A stretch of DNA of 64,000 bases from Spongilla lacustris. Lineage: Eukaryota; Porifera; Demospongiae; Spongillida; Spongillidae. A program made the translations under genes and the position numbers. The stretch lies in contig OX442419.1 of NCBI GenBank assembly GCA_949361645.1, positions 9,020,976 through 9,084,975 of the forward strand. The letters are read 5' to 3'. Shown piece by piece: positions 52,263 through 64,000 of the stretch. The first letter of the stretch is position 1. Every line of letters begins with the position of its first letter. Below the pieces are notes generated by a model. It worked only from the letters and a program-made list of their open reading frames with translations, made no database searches and was not told the origin of the DNA.

Positions 52263-52916
52263 CTAGCAGCTATAAACCTTTTCACCTTTTGATTTAACCT
52301 TTCCACTTGCCCTTGACTCTGTGGATGGTACAGTCGTCCATGAATTATTGTAATACCTAGGCTTGAACAAACAGTGGTAACAACATTTGCTATAAACTCT
52401 TTTCCATTGTCTGATTGGATAATATTTGGACAGCCAAATTCTCAAAAAATTGTGCACAGAGCTCTGGCTACTTCTATTACTGTTATTGTACATAAAGGTA
52501 TTAGCCAACAATATTTACTAATTAAAACAATCCATAACACTCATTACAAGGCAATAATTGTGGCTAGACTTGGTACATAAAGGGCTTTTAGGCCCATACA
52601 TTTGCAATAAGTCAATTTGTATCCTCTCCATAACATACTTAGTTCTGACTGGCTGAGGTGGTGGAGATGCAGTATTCAAACATTTTGTTAACTTGCAAGA
52701 ACCTGTGCAGCTCCTTAGTGTCTCTGTTATACTTTTTTGACACCCATTAATGGTATAACGCTGATTATTTATATGCATCAGTTTTGTAATTCCTAGAGGG
52801 AGACATTCCTTTCCCTCTGGCTTATGAATTTTTATGAATAATTTTTTCATGTACAAATTCTTTAAATAAACAAGATTCTTTAGATGAACTACTGACCCGA
52901 AAGATGGCTTCTTCAT
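52263..52916 (-). pseudogene. Integrase catalytic core (DDE), frameshifted
   Basis: In two minus-strand frames: the zinc-region remnant (LMHINNQRYTINGCQKS ... SCTGSCKLTKC), then RIQIDLLQMYG with the first Asp, CLVMSVMDCFN, and after a stop/shift IIQSDNGKEFIANVV (second Asp), GITIIHGRLYHPQSQGQVER (catalytic Glu in QVER) and LNQKVKRFIAARSH. All three acidic residues are present, so decay is recent and by frame loss rather than by loss of the active site. Type: Ginger/gypsy-like integrase. Confidence 0.8.
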
Positions 52917-53255
52917 TGTCTAAAGGACAAAATTAGGCTTGCATTTGTTACCATTTGAGTATACAAACTTTTTATTTTGACTTGCAAATGTTTTTACTAT
53001 TGGTTCTTTATTTGGATTTCCTTGCAGTACCTTCAACAGTAATAGGTATCGTTCTTCTGTCATGGGGCCTCTGTTATCAGTTGATCTTCTTGTTACCTGA
53101 AGTACATGTACATGACGTGTTATGCGATACTGTGCATCACTTGAAATTGCAATGCTTGTTTTTAAAATAAACGACAAAATACCATACGTATACACCCATA
53201 ATTGTGTACACATGTAGCACAGAAAATGTGCCAAGTTTATCTTTGCAAGTGCCAC

Positions 53256-53932
53256 ATTAAAGCCTCAATGAATTGATAGTGATGTGACACCGGCAACTTT
53301 TAAGCATGCAACATATATAGCGACCATACTTATTAGTATCAGTGGCGTGTCCAGCCATGTTTTCCGCGTTGCCCGGAAACGGGGTCACCATAAATTAAAA
53401 AAACGTATTATACAAACCCCCCTCCTAAATCCTGGATACCCCACTGATTACAGCAAGTTCACAGTAGCAGCGGCCAATCCTGGATGGGGCAAATCCCTTA
53501 ACCCATTTTTAAATAGGTTTCAGTATGAATTTTAAAAAATAAAAGGTGGTCATTTCGGCCTGAGTCGCTCACCCCAGTGGGGAAGCATTATCATATATTC
53601 CCTAGCGGCGCAAAATAGGAACCCCTCGTCCTCTCCAAAATCCTGGATACGACCTGCACACCCTCGGGTACACCAAGATACTCAACATGCATGCACACAC
53701 AAAAAACCTTTGAGTTCGCGGCACTCTTTTTCTTTTTCCGATCGCACTGCACTTTAACCTGCATGGTTCTTGCCCGTGGAGCAGACATTTAGTACATCTT
53801 TAGCATCACACTTTAATTCAGCTTCACTCCCCTCGTTGTATGAATCCATCGTTTAAAAAAAAAAAAAAATAGCGCACGTGTACTGCAACAATGGTTTACC
53901 ACATGTATTGCCATGAATTCATTCAGCCGCCC
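53256..53932. other. Intergenic, nothing firm
   Basis: TCCTGGATAC...CC words (53430-53650) look like remains of an interspersed repeat. No gene seen. Confidence 0.35.
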
Positions 53933-54372
53933 AATGGACCTTTTGCCTTTGACGTCACGCATGAATTTTGGGGGGGCAACTTTAAAAATGGCATAACTTC
54001 ACCATCATAGCTCCTACATGCTTTTCTTTTTAAATTTTTATTGAGAAGTAGATTAACACACGTTTCATTTTTGTTGTATTTCACGATGAAGCTCTGTAAG
54101 GGATTTGTATGCAACGAAACATTGCGGAAGTTGCTAATGAGACACGCGAAGTCGCACTTTTCGATTTTTGGGGGGGCAACTTCCGGTAACTTGTGAGCGC
54201 TGTAACATTTGCACCGTAACTGGCGAAGGTACTTCATTTTGGAATATAGTCAAGCATTGATTTAACGTTAATTTAGTACTTGCTGTGTTTCTTCGTGAAG
54301 TTCCTATAAGGACTTATGTTGTGTCAAACACAACCAATTAATTTGTGACGTCAGAAGGCAAAAGGTCCATTG
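53933..54372. mobile_element. 440-bp MITE with ATGGACCTTTTGCC ends
   Basis: AATGGACCTTTTGCCTTTGA at the left and TCAGAAGGCAAAAGGTCCAT at the right are near-exact inverted repeats, continuing to GACGTCA on both sides. A GGGGGGGCAACTT word occurs twice inside. Superfamily unknown; target duplication unclear. Confidence 0.75.
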
Positions 54373-54479
54373 CCTTAACTGCAATGCAGCCTTAACGAAA
54401 ACGTGAGACCGGGTAAGACCATTTGTGCACTAAGCCATGACTAAATGCAGAATTCGAATAGGCTGCATGTGGCTGGGTA

Positions 54480-55470
54480 GAGTACTGTACCAATTGCAGC
54501 AGCATCATCAGCGTACCACACTTGGTTCACATCAACGGATGAGTGCTGTATTAGTGGTAGAATGGCAAGGGCATACATTGGCATAGCAAGTGGATCTCCC
54601 TGAGTGGTGCCTTAATGTGAGACAATATAGTTGACCCATCGGCAAATAGTTCCGTTGGACTATGATATGTGTTGAATAAGATAGTAGAAAAAGAAAAAGA
54701 TGGACAAAGATGTTGTATGTTATAGAGTGCAGCCTCACGATTCAGGCAGTTGAAGGCATCAATTAGACAAATTGCTTGACAACTACATGTATCTGAGTTA
54801 AAAGAGTCGTGTGTTCTGCATGTACAGCTGCCTCGACACCTGATATTTGTCCAGCACACAATTGAAGGGAACCAGCCACTTTCTGAACTGCTAGTGCTGC
54901 TTTGGCCACAATTCGTCTTGCTATACTTCACCTATCCCTATTGGGCGTACCCCAGGGCTCAGTAAATGGCAAGACAAAAAGGGGGCCAGACTTAATGGAT
55001 CAACAAAAGCAGTGCACAGGCGTCTTGCCATCAGGGCAAGCGAATGACAGAGATCAGTTGAAGAAGAATGAAAAGATGAGCAAAGCTGTTTCCATCCTCT
55101 TGCATCAATCCTGATGGACCTGCAGAGCCATCTGTTAGTAGTGCAGCCACGTTTATGGTTGAGGCAACAATACTGTCAAATATAATTATAGGGTGTGGAG
55201 TAGGAGGTGCAGTGTTGTCCATGAAGATGATGTCTGGAGAAACTGGTTGGTTGGTAGGATGTTTTTCTAAGAAGGCATCCAAAACTGTGAATTGCTTGGA
55301 ATGTTCAGAGGAATGACAGTGTAAAATTTGAAACATCAACCTTGGGTTGATTCTGTGAGTATATTGCAGCTTTGCATTTACCTTCTAGCTTTAATTTGGT
55401 GAAGGAATGAACTAATGAATTGTTGTCAGTGCGAGGATTGGCATTGTGAAATGTTGCGAGACGTTGTTGA
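54480..55470 (-). pseudogene. Reverse-transcriptase gene fragment, heavily broken
   Basis: Minus-strand pieces in several frames: a linker with DGSAGPSGL (near 55100), then SLQLCAGQISGVEAAVHA (about 54830), the motif-A-like CLIDAFNCLNREAALYNI (about 54765) and TYHSPTELFADGSTILSH (about 54650), followed by a region resembling [11 protein letters not shown] (about 54590). This order is that of a retroelement polymerase with QG-type motif B, as in non-LTR-like RTs of cnidarians and sponges. Many shifts and stops; no YADD motif seen before the fragment ends. Confidence 0.65.
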
Positions 55471-56437
55471 ATTGTCTTGCCTTCATGCAGTAATCATTAT
55501 GTGTCAATATCACCATTCTTCCAACTCAATATGATCACGTGATTTAGATTAGGTACTTTCACATCATTTCACGTAACGTACTTCCGCATATCCAAATATC
55601 TGCACTAAAAATTGTGACTGGATTTTACGAAGGTTAACTGAGGTAGGTATTTTTGAAAATCTAGTTCTCGATACTTTAAAGACGATAAAACTTCAAATTT
55701 GCCTTCATCATGAAGCTTTGAGCGCTCTTTCACGCAGTATTATACATGTATATAAAATCGTACGCAATATCTAAGTTAAGGATATACTGCTTTCTAATTA
55801 GAGTATAAAGTCAACGTTGTTTATTCTACCCTTCCAATGACGGGTCCTCCTCAAAAACATCAAAAACGTTGCAGGCAAGCAATTTCTATCTGCAACGAAA
55901 CTTTTAGGACGATCAGGCTATGCCCAATGGCTCATTTTCAGCTCGCCGTTGAATGTGTCACAGCTATGTCATTGCTAATCGTATTAACACAGAATTTGGT
56001 TTTCATAGAAAGGAATCAATACTCTGTTAGGAGATATAGTAATTGGATTTATAATACACTTCTTTGTAGAATTGTGTAATCCAATCAACCTTCGAGACAC
56101 ATAAATACGCCCTTTTTGGAGACGGGTCCTATGTATAAACACATTGCATCGTTGTATTGATCTATGAGCGTTATTATATGCAACTTTCACAATTTTTGGA
56201 CTGTGCGCAATGATTTATTTTCGCCACAGACTAAGTTATAAGATTGCGGGAGATGCGTTAGCCATGCATACAAAAACCGTTTGATCAGCCTGAAGTGCAT
56301 GTGAATGCTTAATATGATTCAATCGCAGAAGAACTGTTTCAGCACACACTTTTAGAGTTAAAATGTAATGTGAATCCACTGGATGGTACATCAAATAAGA
56401 TTAGAAGTACATTAAAAGTATATGTTAAGTTGTACTA
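55471..56437. other. Intergenic, no supported gene
   Basis: Short ORFs only; the region 55840-56080 has an 80-codon plus ORF without motifs. Confidence 0.35.
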
Positions 56438-57982
56438 GTGTCACCATTTGGTGACAATAAGAAGTTAGTGTCACCAAATGGTGACACTAAGTTTAATGAT
56501 ACATAGTTTTATGAAAAAAGCAAGTGTTAAATAAAAACTTGCGCAAAATCAGTACACAAATGATTGGAAAACACAAATATAGTTTTGTTTTTTTTACTGA
56601 TGCAAAGCCAACGATACTATCTTAAATCAAAGTGAAGACAAAAGTTGGAAAGGTATAATGAGGGAAAACATTATTCACTAGGCTTCCACAAGGTATCCCA
56701 CAAAAACCGCTGAGGTTTTTAACAAAGATCAACCGTTCTCAGCTCATCATCAGACACTGAATTTCTGCGTTTCTTTGCAGGAATCCTAAATTAGCTGCAG
56801 GGAAGATTTCATCACCCATCCAATGCCAATAGCGACGACGACTACCACCCAAAGGGGAGCATAACATAAAGCAAATAGCTCCAAGAAAAGTCAGTAATTC
56901 GCCGATAGTTAGCAGACTTGTCCACTCGTCATCAAGGCACTGTTCCGCAAAAGCAATAGGAATAGAATCCAAATCAGTGAGGTATCAACAGAGCTGTCGT
57001 TATACTGAAGCTCACCACACCGAAGTTTTGGCTCGATACTGGGGTACATCACCGAGCGGGGATCTTCTAGAATGGGCTCAAAAACCCAAGATAGAACGTT
57101 ACTACCAGAGGCGTTAGGGTTAGAACTATCCTTTTCTTCCTGCTCTTCTGTTCAGTCTCATCGTCACTACCTGAATCACTCCCGCTTATTTGTACTTCTG
57201 CCGCTTCCGCACGTGACCTCTGGCCTTTCGGTATCTTACGCACAAAATGCCTCTGCTATATCTCATAGCTGTCAGTCAGTACATGAATATGTTTCTGCCG
57301 ACTTCCATTTCTGTACTGTCGTAAGGAAAATAGATAACAAAATCGGAGGAATTAATTATCTCTTTCACTTTTCCAAACAGCATAGCGCTCCCTCCACGTA
57401 GTGCTCCGAAGTTGCTCTCGCTCCATTTCTCCACCGCTTTCTCACTGTCCATAAACCCACACAGAAATTATGGCCAATAGGAACTCTAACGTCTCGCTTC
57501 GACATTCCTAGTAGCAAGGGCTGTTTGACCGTAATATGAGTATTAAGATAAAATCGAAATTCACACATCGTTGGTGGGCTATGAATTTTTTATCTATGCA
57601 CAGCTTGGAACATGTAAAATTGTCTTGATTGTTTCTGTGTTTCCAATATAGCTACTTGAAATTAAATAGCTTTTCAAGCTGTGAAACAGGGTAAATCCTC
57701 TAACCGTTAGGTGGACTATAGCTTCAAAATGTCAATCAGAATAGATACTGCATTATATGCATTACTGATAGGAAGATTTCAACTTTTTTTTTTGATCAAG
57801 TTATACTTTGTTTATCCACTGTGATAGATAGGAGAGAGCAACTGACTCAATTTTTGCAGTATAAAAAGTTCATTTAGTAATTGTTGCATGGTATAAGTAT
57901 GAAGAACTCAACATTTTCCACATATATAGCATAAATAATAATGAAAAGGTATGCCTTAGTGTCACCATTTGGTGACACTAAG
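56438..57982. repeat. Region bounded by TGTCACCATTTGGTGACA palindromes
   Basis: TAGTGTCACCATTTGGTGAC at 56438 and TAGTGTCACCAAATGGTGAC at 56466 on the left; TAGTGTCACCATTTGGTGAC at about 57957 on the right, each followed by AATAAG or ACTAAG. These may be the ends of a 1.5-kb element, since a transposase-like fragment lies between them. Confidence 0.5.
56739..57060 (-). pseudogene. Possible piggyBac/IS4-like transposase N-terminal fragment
   Basis: The minus strand reads EPKLRCGELQYNDSSVDTSL, then after a shift CLDDEWTSLLTIGELLTFLG and SRRRYWHWMGDEIFPAANLG. The order (an acidic start, a helix with TIGEL.TFLG, then RxYW...FPAAN) resembles the lead region of such transposases. No catalytic Asp motif is visible, so the assignment is weak. 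Confidence 0.3.
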
Positions 57983-59458
57983 CCCGTACAATTTAACATA
58001 TATATATGACAATGACAATGGGATACAAAGTTGCACATTTGGCTGTTACACATGGACTAACCAAAATGCGATTTAAACAGGGCACAGGAGACCCAAGTGG
58101 CTTTGTGCTGTAAAAATACTAAGCCAGGGACTGTTATTCGATATGTAGGAAATCGATTCAATGTTTTATTTTATTTGGCTGGAAGTTTTTTTTAAAGTTC
58201 ACTTTGTATTATCTGCAAACTATGTGTTACTGCAACTAAAAACAGTTTGAAGTCTAGCTTAATTAATGATTTACAGATAAATCAATAATGCTTCAGCTAA
58301 GAGTACTAGTAGGATTGATTGGAAAATTCATCACTGGGCCTTGGATGAAGAAGATCTTTTACATTAATAGTAAATGTAAGGCTAAGTAAACCTTGAAATG
58401 GTTCCCATGATTAAGATGTGCACAATAACATTGCAGGACCTGATACAGAAGCCAACTTTCTTTCTAACTGCAACATCCAATGTCTTTGGAGAGAAACTAA
58501 GTGAAGAGGATGAGACTCTTGCGTTTGCAAGCGCAATTAACAAGTGATGAGGAATCTCAATTTAGTGGCTGTAAGAAGCACTCTTGAAGTTCTTGAGCAT
58601 CAACTGTGGAGCCATATTTGCATGGTTCTCTCAATAACCCATCAAAAGATATGCTAGTAAGAAGACAAGCCACTCCAGTGCATAATATGCTATCTGAAGA
58701 GACCCTTGGTCATGTTGATTACTATGTTCGGCATGCACCTAATGTTAATGTATAGGTTTCATTGATGGGAAGGTGAAAGGTACAAAAAATCAAACACTAA
58801 CCTGGCTTATACATGTATAATCGCCATACATTGTTATATCGGTACTTCAAGGCCCGTTACTCCGGTTAGGATTAAGCTACAAGAAAGATAAAAACTTTTT
58901 TGAAAACCATTCAATATAGTCTTTAAACTGATGCATTTAGTTATGTGTGAATGTTTGTTTGAAACTTTTCTGTAAAGTACCTACTTAGATGTGCGAGATG
59001 GTTTTTAGAAAAGAAGATCCTACGATGATAGCTTTCAATGCAATTGATTCCAATGCTGAACCAGCATAAGCATGAAATTAAGAGTCTGGCTAATTCGCTG
59101 ACAAAGGCTTTCCCACATTTCCCATAAGGAAAAGAAGATATTCTTTCGCCAAAAATACTACCTCTTTATAGGCTTTAGAAACAAGTTCGGTGAATGCAAT
59201 TGAGTCTAGGAAACCCCATGTGAAAGAAGGGGCAGCTGAAAGTATGAAGGAAGGCAGAGGTGTGATAAACTTTTCAGGTTGAGGCTGTATAGAAATATGG
59301 GTAGTGCATGGTTGGAGGTAATGTGATATATAGAAAGGTCATCATCACCATCAATTGGAAGGTTGTGAGACGTTGGTAGAATAGCTCACTTCCACCCTGC
59401 CCTCCAGGCCCGGATTACCCATAGGTCTGACTACTTACAAGACTATATACATGTATAA
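57983..59458. other. Intergenic, no supported gene
   Basis: AT-rich. 58430-58570 has a short protein-like plus reading (GEKLSEEDETLAFASAIN) without context. Nothing else recognised. Confidence 0.35.
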
Positions 59459-59901
59459 ATACTAACAACTGTGACGTTATTTAACGTTACGTTCAAATTA
59501 GAAGTAATTATTATCGTACATGTAATATCGTAATCGCGTATCCGGAATCGTCATAAAAAGGTATATATTCGAATAATGGGCGAATTGTCGATGCGGACGA
59601 CAAATACCTAAGGACCTCCGAATGGAGATTCACAAACCGGTTATTTCGAATAGAACAAATCAAATAATCGATTTATCCGAGTAATGCTAAACTACAATTC
59701 GAACTGATAACCATAGGTCCTTCATGGCTGCTGGAGGTGTATGCGGAAGTGCATTAGATGGAATATGGAAATAAATTGCATATCATAGCCACATTTTGAT
59801 GTTCCTATACACATAAGCAGTCACAGGTCAGTATAGGGTGTGTAACCGGTTATCAGGTTATTCGGGTTATTCGGATATTCGCAAAAACCTAGAATGGTTA
59901 G
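59459..59901. mobile_element. Fragment of the hAT-like family seen at 49198-50431
   Basis: 59459-59700 matches about 50140-50365 in the same orientation (AATGGGCGAATTGTCGATGC, ACCTCCGAATGGAGAT). 59835-59895 has the other orientation of the terminal block (TAGGGTGTGTAACCGGTTAT). The order and orientation show a rearranged or nested remnant. Confidence 0.65.
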
Positions 59902-60179
59902 ATGTGATGGTTGCCAGTGTTTTTTCTGAAAAGGCTCCTATGCAACTAGCATTTGATCCTTACCTATTTCTGGTCAGCCGTGGACATTAGGGGAGTGATG
60001 TGGTGGTACAACCCTTTAATGAGGGCAATTATTTTATTAACTGTTAATGAGACCTTTTGGATGTGCCTGTGTATGCTTGTCACCTCTCTTGGGCTATATG
60101 TACATGTAAGCTTTCATCAGGTGTCTTCCAATGATGTACATTTGTGGAACTGTACATGTAATATGTTGTAGCTCTGCCC

Positions 60180-60370
60180 ATCAACAATAGGGGGTGGATC
60201 TTGGTAAAGGCAATGCTGAAGACGCTATTCAGACGTTCAAAAAATTCGGTACACTTATATGATGGCCTTTTTCTCTTTCCTGTGCCACCAAAAGGCTTCC
60301 GCACACTCTGCAGCGTTGCTGGACCTTATAGTTGTGCGGATCGATTGAACTACTGTGACCGGATTGAATA
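60180..60370 (-). pseudogene. Zinc-finger-like fragment, unknown gene
   Basis: The minus strand reads NYKVQQRCRVCG and, after a shift, GKRKRPSYKCTEFFERLNSV and FSIAFTKIHP. CxxC ... YKC ... IHP looks like an N-terminal zinc motif of orphan transposon-type proteins. No continuation found. Confidence 0.25.
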
Positions 60371-60708
60371 ACAAACTATGCCGATTATTCATTAAAAAAC
60401 ACACTCGTGATTTGTATGTTGAAAGAAAAAATGTGGCACGTCCTAAACCATGTGTTTGCCTAGCTATTGTGATGCATTCATAAGCACAGACACATATAAA
60501 ATGTACTGTCTAATAAAATGCCATACAGATACTGCTGTTATTGCCAGGGATAATTATTTGTGGTTTAATTAGTAGTACAAACAAAAAGAGTAAGAATTGT
60601 GAGTAACAAATTGCTTCATGTACAAATGTACATGTCATGTATTCATGCACCAGCTACCATACACTATATATCAGTTTGTGCACACAAATCTATATAACTT
60701 CTTCTGGG

Positions 60709-63609
60709 TCAGTGAACAATTTCTTGAAGAGTGCAAGGAACAACACCTTTTGGTTGATGGGTAGTCAACTGTTCCACCACTAGCTTAAAAAAAGGAGGAA
60801 GTGTTATCTTGAATGTTTGCAGAAGTCGTGTAAGGACAATTTTTGTCTCAATCTGTCAAGTGTATACATCATTGAACAAAATTGCCAAACTGATGCCTTT
60901 TAAAACTCACCATGGCAAAGTGATGTCCAATACAAGAACGATGACTCAAACCAAATGGAAAATAGACAAATGGACCTGGTCTGTGGGATGGAGTGCATAC
61001 ATGCATGTGAAGTGTTTTGTATAAGATATTATACCGTGATTTGTCTGCATCAAATCGAGATGGGTCAAATTTGACTGGATCACTGAAGTATTTAGAGTTT
61101 CTACACATCACTGAGGTAACTAACTGGCAACAATTATGAAACATTACATGCTCAGGTTCAGTTGCATGTGGCCTTACAAATATTGGTGTTTTCTCAGGAA
61201 TATAGTAGCTACTCATTGCTACTCCTCCTCTGGGTGACTCCTTGGTGATAAAAGCTACCGAAGGGTACAGCCTTAATGCTTCTTGGACCACCTTGATTAA
61301 AATTGGTATTGTAATCAATATATGGAATCTAAATATTTACATACCTGTTCTGTATACTTCATCTTGTCCAAGTCATCTCCTGCGACTTCTGTCCTGTCTC
61401 CAAGAACATCTTGTATCTCAGAGATAAGTCTGGAAATTAGTAATTTACATTAACCAAGCAGTGGCATATGGGGTGTGACTTTAGATAGATCAGGCTTACA
61501 ATATTATAATATGCATGAAAAGTTGAAATCATAAATGAAATTCAATATTTATCATTTTAATTGCCACAAGTCCCCCTTTATATGTAGTAAATGTACATGT
61601 ATTATTACTTTTATCCTGACTAGGTAGGAAATTCCACATGGACCAAATGAATTAAATTTTGTACATTACTTTGCTGGTCTTAAAGGTTGTCACAAGACAG
61701 ATATGTACTAGGTTTTATGGCATTAGATACATGTACTAGATTGTGTATCATCACGCACATATGTGTACCTATCCAACACTTCAGGATGCTGATGAATCAA
61801 GATAATTGCAAATGAAAGTGCATTTGCTACTGTTTCCTGACCTGAGGATTTGATCACATGATCTAAATGTGTTTACATCATGACAGTGCCCCACCTCCCA
61901 TATAAAATGTGATAAAGTCATCTACTAAAGTTTCCATATCAACAATCCTGTCAGCAACTGGCGAGAGAGTAGTTGATTATATACACGATGTGATTGCAAT
62001 AACTACACTCACTGCTGGTTCGAAGTATTTGTGTGAGGATGTCATTGGGCACCTCTTCCCCACTGATCACAGCATTAATCCTCTTCTCAATACAGTCCCG
62101 ACCAATCTTCCTCATTGCAGTCACTGATTCACGATACATCTCTGTCTGACGAGGATGCAGCAACTGCAGATGCATGCATACATAAAACATATTATAATAT
62201 AATATTATATATTAATAATTTGTAGCTTTATAAATGGCTATGTATCTCTGGAAATGGCTATGAAATCAATAGGTTTGTCCTGGCAAAAGTAGTTTGTCCA
62301 ATTGTCATTGCTAGGCCATTTATGAATTTGGAGGGTACACATTAAACTTTTCTCATCCCAGCCTGAATGATACATATGGATATTAAAGATGTTGTTTATC
62401 AGCCCCCCCCCCCCCTCCCCCCCCCTCCAATCATGTGAGTAAAATTTTACCGGAATCAGTGCTGGAAATGGTGATGCCAATGCTTTCTGTAGTCCTTTAA
62501 GACTGCATGAACTAAGATGGCTCAAATTTGAACTTGCTGTATACTTTAGACCAAGAGTCTTATTGTCCCATGTCTTACTGAAGTCTGAAGAGAAGGCAAC
62601 CTTAAAGGGGAAAGCGTTTGAACAGCATTAATTAAACATGTAACTCCATGTGCACATGATGCATTCAAGCCGCAGATCAATTCTTATGCCTCATACTTAC
62701 ATGTATGCAATAAATCTAATGTCATGTTTTTTCATGATTTGTTACATACAGACTTAACACACATCTTGGCAAGCTGCTTCACCCTATATTCAACTGCTCA
62801 TAGCATGAAAGTGAAAGTGGAGTTTTAATTTGCTCAGCTAGGAGTTCTGGAGGTTTTATCTAATGCATGTATATTTTTGGTGCTAATAAAGTTTAAATGA
62901 CAAAAAAACGACCATCTTACCTTACTAATGACATCCAAAGCCACCTCATGAAATGCCTCCTTCATGGGTACTTCTGTTTTTCCATCAGCAAGGGGCCTCA
63001 ACTTCTCGAGGAAGGTATTGACACACTTATTGAATATAGGAAGACGTTCCTTCAATGAACTGTAATGGAAGAAAATATTACTTCCATCCCTACCATCAAT
63101 TAATTCTAAATGGAACACCTTCGCTTGAATGATGGGTCATAAAGTTTCCTTCTAGGTTTCCATGTCTTGTAGTCTGGAATACTGACCAGACCTTGACCCA
63201 GAAACCTGAATGTGTGATTACTTCATAGTTATATGAAGGACATGATAATGTGCATGTAACTAACCTTCTTCCAAATAAAATTCGTAGGACATTGAAGCTG
63301 GAGACTGGTTTATCAATGCTCTCATCACTTGCTATTCTCTGTATGCAAAGAGACAATGTGATGATGAGCACTGCATGCAGTATAAACTGTTAATTGGACA
63401 CTGAGATTTAAAGGAGAATGTAGGGATCAGTGGAATGTAGGGATCAGTGAAATGTATATGTACATGTAGGAATCAGTGATTACATAACGATTGGGTACAT
63501 GTACGATCTACTTGTACATGTACCTCACCTTTATATCCTCAGGATTTGTTGATAAAACAACAGGCATATACGTGAAGAAAATAACGAAGAGCTCACCTAC
63601 TTCTTCAGT

Positions 63610-63660
<51 letters not shown>

Positions 63661-63829
63661 GCGTGCAGTGTGTGCGTGTATATGTGCGTGTGCATGTGTG
63701 TGTGCGTGTGCTGTTGCACATGTGAAGAATAGTTTGGTCCTGCCTCGTACCATTGTGCAATAATGTTGGCAAATGGCTCAAATTCATTTCCACTTTGCTT
63801 CCTGATGGCGATCACGTCTGAGATGTGCC
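60709..63829 (-). CDS. CYP46A1-like: Cytochrome P450, CYP46A1-like (cholesterol 24-hydroxylase family), 5' incomplete
   Basis: Minus-strand exons: 63751-63829, 63529-63610, 63265-63338, 63119-63205, 62921-63059, 62451-62600, 62013-62163, 61895-61957, 61769-61841, 61345-61429, 61178-61291, 61035-61123, 60911-60980, 60709-60852. All are GT/AG with matching phases, about 466 aa, stop TGA 60709-60711. Motifs in order: FLGQGLVSIPDYKTWKPRRK (helix C, WxxxR), GEEVPNDILTQIL, I-helix GGQETVANALSF (acid-alcohol pair ET kept), ExxR in EALRLYP, FDPSRF, heme loop FPFGLSHRSCIG with the Cys ligand. The GEEVPxDILTQIL and YFPFxLxHRSCIG words match the CYP46A group, ER enzymes that oxidise sterol side chains; the substrate here is inferred. 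The missing N-terminal exon(s) with the membrane anchor lie beyond 64000. No disabling change seen. Confidence 0.9.
63612..63711. repeat. (GT)n microsatellite abutting a P450 splice acceptor
   Basis: GT/GC-GT repeats fill the intron between P450 exons 63751-63829 and 63529-63610. On the minus strand the CA repeat runs directly into the acceptor (CACACACAG, then exon base 63610). Confidence 0.92.
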
Positions 63830-64000
63830 CTAAAATGAAACTGCACAAAAGGTACAAGGTGATACCAGCACCATCGCTACTTACGGTAGTACACGGATAC
63901 GTAAGTAATATACATGTATATGCAGCACATTTGTGCCGTGCGCGTACATGTATATCAGTAGTTTTCATGAAATCATTTTACTGAAAATAAATTTATTTTA
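63830..64000. other. P450 intron sequence to the window edge
   Basis: No PGPP-type N-terminal P450 exon is seen here, so the preceding exon is outside the window. Confidence 0.5.

Larger units (their letters stand above)
48628..53255 (-). pseudogene. Decayed integrase-type gene with long C-terminal extension
   Basis: Minus-strand parts in order: 53255-52920 (TDNRGPMTEERYLLLLKVLQ), the zinc and integrase core (52916-52263), the region after the core in two tandem copies (52236-51070), a Cys-rich block (51045-50440: YCYACDCFVVLDL, CWECVSFHADCNHKCCHAW), and a Ser/Thr-rich end (49190-49000 and 48900-48628: SSASRKKSSVFTASNIPNPN). The last parts are split by the hAT-like insertion at 49198-50431; the frame reads across its target duplication. 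Frameshifts occur in the core and near 49140. The Cys-rich block is unfamiliar and may be a domain of its own. The parent is probably a Ginger or KRBA2-type element, but no terminal repeats were found. Confidence 0.6.

Noticed and set aside
63491..63793. His/Thr-rich and Cys/Val-rich ORFs near the P450
   Set aside because: Microsatellite translation in the intron; the P450 exon model explains the real coding parts.

Overview
The window is eukaryotic and metazoan. It has spliced genes with very short introns (about 45-125 nt, GT/AG), a secreted-type receptor with seven SRCR domains, a 7TM receptor pair, a CYP46-like P450, long microsatellites, many DNA-transposon families and an assembly gap (32884-33083). 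AT-rich composition, 50-nt introns, arrayed SRCR receptors and a very frequent ACATGTACATGT palindrome suggest a demosponge (Amphimedon-like). That assignment is inference, not proof.

Layout. 1-368: partial, frame-damaged SRCR copy. 858-5715 (+): complete 14-exon receptor gene (signal peptide, seven SRCR domains, one membrane helix, short cytoplasmic tail; 939 aa by my model). 6163-6745 (+): frameshifted 7TM receptor. About 655-8602 recurs, inverted and damaged, at about 40236-48635. Together the two arms form a roughly 8 kb inverted duplication around a 31.6 kb interior. In the right arm the receptor keeps only its signal-peptide exon (itself broken by a MITE) and its membrane exon; all SRCR exons are gone. 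A further SRCR fragment lies at 27885-28690 (-).

Interior 8.6-40.2 kb: mostly non-coding and transposon sequence. It holds a Harbinger-like MITE (12334-13232), a 678-bp pure CCCT array (15103-15780), a 305-bp palindrome (18928-19232), a TAGGG-ended element (24864-27007), a 1.5-kb Tc1/mariner-like foldback (28709-30214), a dead pogo/Tigger transposase (31640-32700), a TAGGTAC-ended element with an intact coiled-coil ORF (34671-37152), and a Ginger-like element carrying Ulp1-protease and PHD sequences (38012-40178) that sits inside remains of a Ty3/gypsy-type LTR element.

48.6-60.4 kb: decayed integrase gene (-) carrying a 567-bp tandem duplication and a hAT-like insertion with an 8-bp target duplication; a dead reverse transcriptase; further MITEs. 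60709-63829 (-): well-preserved CYP46A1-like P450, 14 exons in the window, with its N-terminal anchor exon(s) beyond the right edge.

The best candidate for something undescribed is the pair of elements at 24864-27007 and 34671-37152. They have TAGG-type ends, and their minus-strand proteins share a C-terminal module that looks Tudor/chromo-like. The receptor's strictly alternating two-exon/one-exon SRCR structure and the inverted duplication with its ectodomain-less copy also merit attention.
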